The translations under genes were made by a program, and so were the position numbers. From Candidatus Uhrbacteria bacterium RIFOXYB2_FULL_45_11 (GTDB lineage: Bacteria; Patescibacteriota; Patescibacteriia; UBA9934; GWF2-40-263), in NCBI GenBank assembly GCA_001791715.1, contig MGFD01000005.1:375-10941 (forward strand): DNA of 10,567 bases, written 5' to 3'. Positions 5,954-10,567 of the stretch are shown here, one piece after another; positions within the stretch are counted from its first letter, which is position 1; the number at the start of each line of letters is the position of its first letter. The notes under the pieces were generated by a model. That model saw nothing but the letters and a program-made list of their open reading frames with translations, did not search any database and had not been told where the DNA came from.

Positions 5954-7933
5954 ATGCAACGTTTGAAAATCATTTTGACCATTCTCGTGTTTGTCATTGT
6001 GCCTTTTGTGCCAATGACCGTTTTAGCAGTAACGCCTGCTTCTTCAACTCCTGCTGCGTCTTCTCCGCCTGCACCAACGGAAAAAGCCTGTACGTCTGGT
6101 TGTTGGTGTACGTCAAAAGAAGGCGCAAAAAAACTCCCAACTTCTTTAGGAACGGACGCATGTTCGACTGCATGTAAAAAAGCGGGGGAGCGTATGGTGG
6201 CATGTGCTTTTAAGATTGATCAGCTCCCAGAAAGAAGTCCTTACTGTTTTACAAAAAGTATTTGTACAAAACAAAATGGTATTTTTGATACAAAACAAGC
6301 AGTAGATTGTATTCCTGGACAAAATTATTGTTTTCCAGATCCGGAAAAAGCAGAAAAAGTAAAATTAAACGTTGCCATCCCAAATCCTATTAATGCATCC
6401 AAGCCTCTTACAATTACCGGAAATATTGGTGAGTACATCAATGCGTTTTTTACATACATTGTTTATACAGGGATGGTAATTGCCATTGTGATGGTGATGG
6501 TTGGAGGGCTTCAATATACGCTCGGTGCGAGTTCTAAAGATGGTGTTTCTAAAGGAAAAAAACGTATAACAAATGGAGTAACGGGATTTGTTTTATTGCT
6601 TTGCGTGAATTTGATTGCTTCAACCGTGAATCCGTATTTGATTAAATTAAAGGTTCCTAAATTTCCAATGGTAAAACGGATCGATTTGGTCACGGCAACA
6701 TCTTGCGAAACAATGGAAGCAGAATACATTCTGAAAGCAGTGGACGGCACAGATATCGCTGCCGATCAAAAAAAATGTGGAACATCCGCCACGATTGTTT
6801 CTAAAAAAGACGGCGGATCTGTGGCAGGAGCAACATCTTGTGATTACACAAAGTGTCCAGAGAAAGGGCAAGGATGTCTTGGGACAGGAGAGAACGCAAA
6901 GTGTCTTGCATGTGCAGAGGTAAAACCAGGAGCTCCAGGCATTCTTCCTTCAGAAGAGACATGTCAAAAACTTAAATTGCCAGATAGTAAAAAAACGATT
7001 GATGGAAAAGAATTTTCCGTCTTAAATTATTGTTCCTATACGCACGACACAGATGCGTTGTTCTCAAGTCCTGCATGGACCGCTTCAAAAAATGCGTTTC
7101 TCACAATTACTCCTGTTGGATGGGGGCTAACGGCATTGACTGCATATTTATCGGATTCAGGAACAGCTCAAAAAGAAGATATTGAACGTATTGTAGCGGG
7201 TACGTGTGGTTCTGTGTCGATCGACTGCTCAAAAATTAATAAGTGTGAGGATTACGACGATAAAGTATCGTTTACAACAGCATTCACAAGCGCAGAACTC
7301 GATGATATGCAGGAAGGAACGCTTGTGACAGGATCAATTTCTATTCATAGCGTATGTAAGGAGAATCCGTGTGCCGTCACAAAAGGAGGAAAAATTGGTA
7401 CGAATTGTGATATTGAAGCATCAAATGTTCTTCAAACAAATTGCGTTTCATCAGCGGGTCAGCTTCAGGGGGCAAAAAACGGATGTGAAGGTATGTCATG
7501 TTCAAAGGGTGGAAATAAATGTGTGACGGATCCTGTAGGAAATCCAATATGCGCAGCGTGTGGTGATTTGGTAGACAATAATAAACTTGCAAAAGACGGC
7601 TCCGTTATTGTTCCAACACCTGCATTGTGTAATAAATACGATACCCCTTTTAATAGATGTATTTATACAACCGAAGCAGAAATGACGAGTTTTAAAGATA
7701 ATAAATTCGGTTCTTGTGCAGAGGTTGCTATTGATTGTTCTACTATTGATAGTTGTGATGATTACGATGGTCTTGATGCAAAAAACGCTGTTGAGAGCGG
7801 TGAAGATCTGGAAGATCTGAATACGCTTGGTAACAAAACTGTATTAAAAACCGTTTGTGAAAGTAATCCGTGTGCTACACAAATAAAACATGCGTGTAAG
7901 TATGATGGTGGTTCCGATTGTGAAGATCCATAG
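5954..7933 (+). CDS. Secreted Cys-rich protein with T4SS pilin-like two-helix core and duplicated 14-Cys module
   Basis: The protein has 659 residues and 41 cysteines. Residues 1-25 are a signal peptide with a VLA cleavage site. A Ser/Pro/Ala-rich linker and a 10-cysteine stretch (46-126) follow. Residues 157-230 are two hydrophobic helices (about 162-186 and 206-226). The joining segment GGLQYTLGASSKDGVSKGKK and the end STVNPYLI resemble the TrbC/VirB2-like 'T4SS_pilin' proteins common in Candidate Phyla Radiation genomes. The C-terminal region holds two cysteine modules, A (296-497) and B (511-656). Their cysteine spacing is nearly the same, and they share IDCS-x-I-x2-C-x-DYD and V-C-x-E-x-NPCA. 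The start ATG has only a weak GAGAG upstream. It lies 11 bases after the DsbA-like gene, probably cotranscribed, and ends at a clear terminator. No secretion ATPase or channel gene is nearby. It is likely surface-exposed with many disulfides. Exact role unknown. Confidence 0.88.
   Translation: MQRLKIILTILVFVIVPFVPMTVLAVTPASSTPAASSPPAPTEKACTSGCWCTSKEGAKKLPTSLGTDACSTACKKAGERMVACAFKIDQLPERSPYCFTKSICTKQNGIFDTKQAVDCIPGQNYCFPDPEKAEKVKLNVAIPNPINASKPLTITGNIGEYINAFFTYIVYTGMVIAIVMVMVGGLQYTLGASSKDGVSKGKKRITNGVTGFVLLLCVNLIASTVNPYLIKLKVPKFPMVKRIDLVTATSCETMEAEYILKAVDGTDIAADQKKCGTSATIVSKKDGGSVAGATSCDYTKCPEKGQGCLGTGENAKCLACAEVKPGAPGILPSEETCQKLKLPDSKKTIDGKEFSVLNYCSYTHDTDALFSSPAWTASKNAFLTITPVGWGLTALTAYLSDSGTAQKEDIERIVAGTCGSVSIDCSKINKCEDYDDKVSFTTAFTSAELDDMQEGTLVTGSISIHSVCKENPCAVTKGGKIGTNCDIEASNVLQTNCVSSAGQLQGAKNGCEGMSCSKGGNKCVTDPVGNPICAACGDLVDNNKLAKDGSVIVPTPALCNKYDTPFNRCIYTTEAEMTSFKDNKFGSCAEVAIDCSTIDSCDDYDGLDAKNAVESGEDLEDLNTLGNKTVLKTVCESNPCATQIKHACKYDGGSDCEDP
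6839..7444 (+). repeat. Protein-level cysteine module A (residues 296-497)
   Basis: This is the first copy of the duplicated module. Cysteine spacing is C296-x4-C-x6-C-x8-C-x2-C320, C337, C360, then C418-x6-C-x5-C431, C468-x4-C473, C485 and C497. Between C360 and C418 it has 57 residues where copy B has 18. The extra stretch includes a hydrophobic segment near residues 380-400. DNA identity with copy B is low by eye, so the duplication is old. Confidence 0.75.
7484..7921 (+). repeat. Protein-level cysteine module B (residues 511-656)
   Basis: This is the second copy of the module. Spacing is C511-x4-C-x6-C-x9-C-x2-C536, C559, C569, then C588-x6-C-x5-C601, C635-x4-C640, C648 and C656. All fourteen cysteines have a counterpart in copy A. 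It forms the very C-terminus of the protein, which ends three residues after the last cysteine. Confidence 0.75.
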
Positions 7934-7945
7934 GTAAGACCGCTT

Positions 7946-7984
7946 AAAAAGGAGCAGCCCTGGAGGCTTGCTCCTTTTTATTTT
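7946..7984 (+). terminator. Rho-independent terminator after the Cys-rich pilin-core gene
   Basis: AAAAAGGAGCA (7946-7956) pairs perfectly with TGCTCCTTTTT (7969-7979), and an inner GCC/GGC extends the stem. The T-rich tail runs to 7984. It starts 13 bases after the TAG stop at 7931-7933 and should end the two-gene transcript. Confidence 0.88.
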
Positions 7985-8007
7985 CCATGATAGAGTCGCA
8001 GACGATT

Positions 8008-8013
8008 TATAAG
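8008..8013 (+). promoter_or_regulatory. Possible -10 of a uvrA promoter
   Basis: TATAAG at 8008-8013 is a fair -10 hexamer, but no good -35 is seen 16-18 bases upstream. If it is used, transcription would start near 8020, at the left edge of the 9-nt repeat tract. The uvrA leader would then be about 135 bases and include both repeat arms. Weak evidence. No SOS box was recognised near it. Confidence 0.25.
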
Positions 8014-8056
8014 TGAAAGGCTTGAGAGGCAAGAGAGGCTGGAAAGGCTTGAAAGG
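8013..8056. repeat. 9-nt tandem repeat tract, left arm in uvrA leader
   Basis: The tract holds a partial unit GTGAAAGG and four 9-base units: CTTGAGAGG, CAAGAGAGG, CTGGAAAGG and CTTGAAAGG. The first full unit is the exact reverse complement of a unit in the right arm (CCTCTCAAG, 8127-8135). It is in inverted orientation to the tracts at 8109-8153 and 696-731. Read in one frame it would encode Leu-Glu-Arg-like triplets, but there is no start and no gene there. Confidence 0.7.
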
Positions 8057-8080
8057 TTTTGGAAAAATATTTTTCAAAAC
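8056..8080. other. A/T hairpin between the two repeat arms
   Basis: GTTTTG (8056-8061) pairs with CAAAAC (8075-8080). Inside it, AAAAAT (8063-8068) pairs with ATTTTT (8069-8074), with one bulged G. The palindrome lies in the loop between the two 9-nt repeat arms and would sit at the base of that loop in RNA. It has no following T tract outside its own stem. Confidence 0.4.
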
Positions 8081-8108
8081 GTTTTCCTGTCACTTCTTTC
8101 TTCTCCGG

Positions 8109-8153
8109 CATCTCTCGTCTCTCCAGCCTCTCAAGCATCTCTCGCCTTTTTTC
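8109..8153. repeat. 9-nt tandem repeat tract, right arm ending at uvrA start
   Basis: The tract holds five units on the plus strand: CATCTCTCG, TCTCTCCAG, CCTCTCAAG, CATCTCTCG and CCTTTTTTC. The last ends one base before the uvrA ATG. Bases 8122-8147 are complementary to 8018-8043 at about 21 of 26 positions, including an 11-base perfect core. The transcript could form a long stem with a loop of about 78 bases. Confidence 0.7.
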
Positions 8154-8154
8154 T

Positions 8155-10567
8155 ATGCCTCAAGAATACATTTCCATTCGTGGTGCGCGCGTTCACAACC
8201 TCAAGAATATTGACGTGAACATTCCAAAAAATAAACTCGTTGTTATCACGGGACTTTCTGGATCCGGAAAATCTTCTCTCGCGTTTGATACGATCTACGC
8301 AGAAGGACAACGCCGCTACATGGAATCACTTTCGAGCTATGCTCGACAGTTTCTTGAACTCCAAGACAAACCAGATGTAGATGAGATGCTTGGACTTTCT
8401 CCAACCATCGCCATTGATCAAAAATCTTCTTCGCATAATCCGCGGTCAACCGTTGGAACCGTGACAGAGATTTATGATTTTTTGCGCGTGCTTTTTGCGC
8501 GTGCAGGACGCCCACACTGTCCAAAATGTGGTGCGATTGTACAAGAACAAACACTAGAACAGATGAGTAAGATTGTGGAAGGTTCTCTTGGAAAAGATGT
8601 GTTGTTATTGTTTGCGCCGGTTGTTCAAAAACAAAAAGGAGAACATAAACATGTTTTGCAGGCTGCATTGAATGCAGGATTCACACGTGTTCGTTACGAC
8701 GGACTTGTGATTGATACAGACGAGGCAATCAACATGCGAAAAGACAAAAAGAAAGATCATGATTTGGACGTTCTTATTTTTGCGTTCCAAGGTGGACAAT
8801 CCTACTCAAAAGATCACATCACACAAATGATGAAAAAAGCTCTTGAATATGGAAACGGATTCGTCACGATTGTGAATGATGAAACAGGGGATGAGCGTTC
8901 TTTTTCCCAAAGTTTCATGTGTGTGAACTGTGGATTGAATTTACCAAAACCAGAACCACGCTTGTTTTCGTTTAACTCTCCGTATGGAGCGTGTACAGAA
9001 TGCACGGGGCTTGGAGAAAAGCTCGTTTTGGAGCCAGAGCTTGTGATTCCAAACGGCCGCCTTACGCTTGAGGAAGGAGCCATTCGTCCGTGGTCTAAAA
9101 TTGCAGGAAATCAAACCAGTTATTTGCGCATGCTCGATCTTATCGGAAAGAAACATAAAATTCCGCTCGATGTTCCTGTTGAAAAAATTTCAAAAGCAAA
9201 AATGGACGTTATTTTATACGGAACCGGTTCCGAGTTGTATTCATTTGATGGTCAGGAAATTGTGTTTCCAGGTGTGCTCGCGCAGCTTGAACAAAAATAT
9301 CGCGAAACAGATTCAGATTATGTTCGTTCAGAGCTTGAAGGGTACATGCGTCGCATGCTTTGTCCTGGATGTTCTGGAAAGCGTTTGCAACCAGCTGTTC
9401 TTGCAATCACGATCGCGGAAAAATCAATTGCTGACATCGTAAACATGCCAGTTGAGGATGTAAAATCATTTTTTGAGGGAATCTTGGGAAAGGGTGGAAA
9501 GGCTGTAAAAGGAAAGAAAGAGGAAAAACAAAATTTGATCAGTGGACTCTCGGGCGATGAATTGCTGGTTACGGAACGTGTTGGAAAAGAAGTGTGCGCA
9601 CGTTTGGCACAACTTACAGAAGTTGGGCTCGGGTATCTGACGCTTGATCGTTCTGCGATGACGCTCTCCGGTGGAGAAGCACAACGTGTGCGTCTTGCTT
9701 CCCAGCTCGGTTCCGGACTCTCAGGAGTCATTTACATTCTCGACGAGCCATCTATCGGACTTCATCCGCGCGATAACGATCGTTTGATTCAAACGATTCG
9801 TCGTTTACAAGAGTTTGGAAATTCGGTGATTGTTGTGGAGCATGATGAAGCAATGATTCAAGCGGCCGATTATGTGTTTGATGTGGGTCCAGGTGCGGGA
9901 GAATACGGTGGAGAAATTGTGGCAGAAGGAACCGCGGCGCAAATTAAAAAGAATAAACATTCACTCACAGGACTGTATTTGTCTGGGGATCGTGTGATTC
10001 CTTTGCCAAAGAAATATCGTAAGGGAAATGGAAAGAGTATTGATATCGTTGGGGCAACCGCATTCAACTTGCAAAACGTAAACGTTTCCATTCCACTCGG
10101 AAAGCTTGTTTGTATCACGGGTGTGTCTGGTTCTGGAAAGTCCACGCTTATTCTCGACATCCTTGGGAAATCGTTATCGAAACATTTTTATCGCGCAAAA
10201 GAATATCCGGGAGCGCATAAGTCCATTAAAGGAATTGAACACATCGATAAAGTTGTTGCGGTGGATCAATCGCCAATTGGACGCACACCTCGTTCAAATC
10301 CTGCAACGTACACAGGAGTCTTTACCGCCATTCGTGATTTGTACACAGAAGTTCCAGAAGCAAAAATGCGAAATTTTGATGCGGGTAAATTCAGTTTCAA
10401 TGTAAAAGGTGGTGGACGTTGTGAGACGTGTGCCGGAGACGGAGTGCGTCGCATTGAAATGCAATTCCTTCCCGATGTTTACGTGGAATGTACAGAATGT
10501 CGCGGAACACGTTACAACCAAGAGGTGCTCGAGGTTCACTACAAACAAAAAAATATCTCGGACATTT
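8155..10567 (+). CDS. uvrA: Excinuclease ABC subunit A (UvrA), 3' end cut by window edge
   Basis: UvrA is the damage-sensing ATPase of nucleotide excision repair. It acts as a dimer, loads UvrB onto damaged DNA and works in the cytoplasm. The 804 visible residues are most of a protein usually near 940. Landmarks are Walker A GLSGSGKSS (33-41), zinc cysteines 122/125 with 403/406, a second zinc module C256/C259/C280/C283, and the ABC signature LSGGEAQR (504-511). Walker B ILDEPS (528-533) and H563 follow, then the second Walker A GVSGSGKST (656-664). The C-terminal zinc module is C756/C759/C779/C782. The start MPQEYISIRGARVHNLKNI aligns with known N-termini. It lacks a Shine-Dalgarno and follows a T-rich repeat end. 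A Gly/Lys-rich insertion (about 445-459) is unusual. Its second signature and second Walker B lie beyond the edge. Confidence 0.97.
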   Translation, partial: MPQEYISIRGARVHNLKNIDVNIPKNKLVVITGLSGSGKSSLAFDTIYAEGQRRYMESLSSYARQFLELQDKPDVDEMLGLSPTIAIDQKSSSHNPRSTVGTVTEIYDFLRVLFARAGRPHCPKCGAIVQEQTLEQMSKIVEGSLGKDVLLLFAPVVQKQKGEHKHVLQAALNAGFTRVRYDGLVIDTDEAINMRKDKKKDHDLDVLIFAFQGGQSYSKDHITQMMKKALEYGNGFVTIVNDETGDERSFSQSFMCVNCGLNLPKPEPRLFSFNSPYGACTECTGLGEKLVLEPELVIPNGRLTLEEGAIRPWSKIAGNQTSYLRMLDLIGKKHKIPLDVPVEKISKAKMDVILYGTGSELYSFDGQEIVFPGVLAQLEQKYRETDSDYVRSELEGYMRRMLCPGCSGKRLQPAVLAITIAEKSIADIVNMPVEDVKSFFEGILGKGGKAVKGKKEEKQNLISGLSGDELLVTERVGKEVCARLAQLTEVGLGYLTLDRSAMTLSGGEAQRVRLASQLGSGLSGVIYILDEPSIGLHPRDNDRLIQTIRRLQEFGNSVIVVEHDEAMIQAADYVFDVGPGAGEYGGEIVAEGTAAQIKKNKHSLTGLYLSGDRVIPLPKKYRKGNGKSIDIVGATAFNLQNVNVSIPLGKLVCITGVSGSGKSTLILDILGKSLSKHFYRAKEYPGAHKSIKGIEHIDKVVAVDQSPIGRTPRSNPATYTGVFTAIRDLYTEVPEAKMRNFDAGKFSFNVKGGGRCETCAGDGVRRIEMQFLPDVYVECTECRGTRYNQEVLEVHYKQKNISDI

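Noticed and set aside
5914..6177. Cys-rich 87-residue plus-strand frame overlapping the DsbA-like and pilin-core genes
   Set aside because: It is out of frame with the real gene, which has a clear signal peptide over the same bases. The cysteines arise from shifted codons.
8013..8153. Repeat tracts considered as a CRISPR array or as a Leu-Glu-Arg repeat protein
   Set aside because: The units are 9 bases, contiguous and degenerate with no spacers, so they are not CRISPR. One frame reads Leu-Glu-Arg triplets but has no start codon or ribosome site, and the inverted copy does not encode the same.
8246..8668. 140-residue minus-strand frame antisense to uvrA
   Set aside because: It is a shadow over the conserved N-terminus of UvrA, with no start signal and no recognisable domain.

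Overview
The window looks like a chromosomal segment of a Candidate Phyla Radiation bacterium, most plausibly of the Parcubacteria/Patescibacteria type. This placement is inferred from gene style, not from a marker-gene tree. The clues are a type IV secretion pilin-like (two-helix, 'T4SS_pilin'-type) core inside a secreted Cys-rich protein, an oligopeptide-binding protein anchored by an N-terminal helix instead of a lipobox, RNase J with a basic N-terminal extension, and mostly Shine-Dalgarno-less starts. Composition is moderately AT-rich and genes are compact. The genes visible to their ends stop with TAA or TAG. No insertion sequence, phage gene, integrase or CRISPR array is seen.

Layout. 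The left half is read from the minus strand. In transcription order it holds secG (5090-4869), a hairpin, an oligopeptide-binding-like protein (4697-3009), tRNA-Leu(CAG) (2977-2891), a structured intergenic stretch of about 300 bases, the RNase J gene rnj (2585-732), a terminator, and the start of an unrecognised membrane protein (599 to the left edge). The right half is read from the plus strand. A DsbA-like thioredoxin-fold protein (5208-5942) is followed 11 bases later by a 659-residue Cys-rich pilin-core protein (5954-7933). After a clear terminator comes uvrA (8155 to the right edge). The two halves diverge from 5091-5207, which carries a good minus-strand promoter for secG, an extended -10 promoter for the plus operon, and a 17-bp palindrome next to that -10.

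Biology. SecG, RNase J, tRNA-Leu and UvrA are housekeeping. The interesting unit is the plus-strand operon at 5208-7933. A membrane-tethered DsbA-like protein whose active-site CxxC is changed to CPFS sits directly upstream of a secreted/membrane protein with 41 cysteines. That protein's C-terminal part is a tandem duplication of a 14-cysteine module (C-x4-C-x6-C-x8/9-C-x2-C ... C-x6-C-x5-C ... C-x4-C ... C ... C). The reasonable inference is a dedicated disulfide-handling protein paired with its disulfide-rich surface substrate.

A second noteworthy feature is a family of pyrimidine-rich 9-nt tandem repeats (unit close to CCTCTCAAG) in intergenic DNA. One tract lies between rnj and its terminator. 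Two more lie in inverted orientation in the uvrA leader and could fold into a long stem ending 8 bases before the uvrA start codon.
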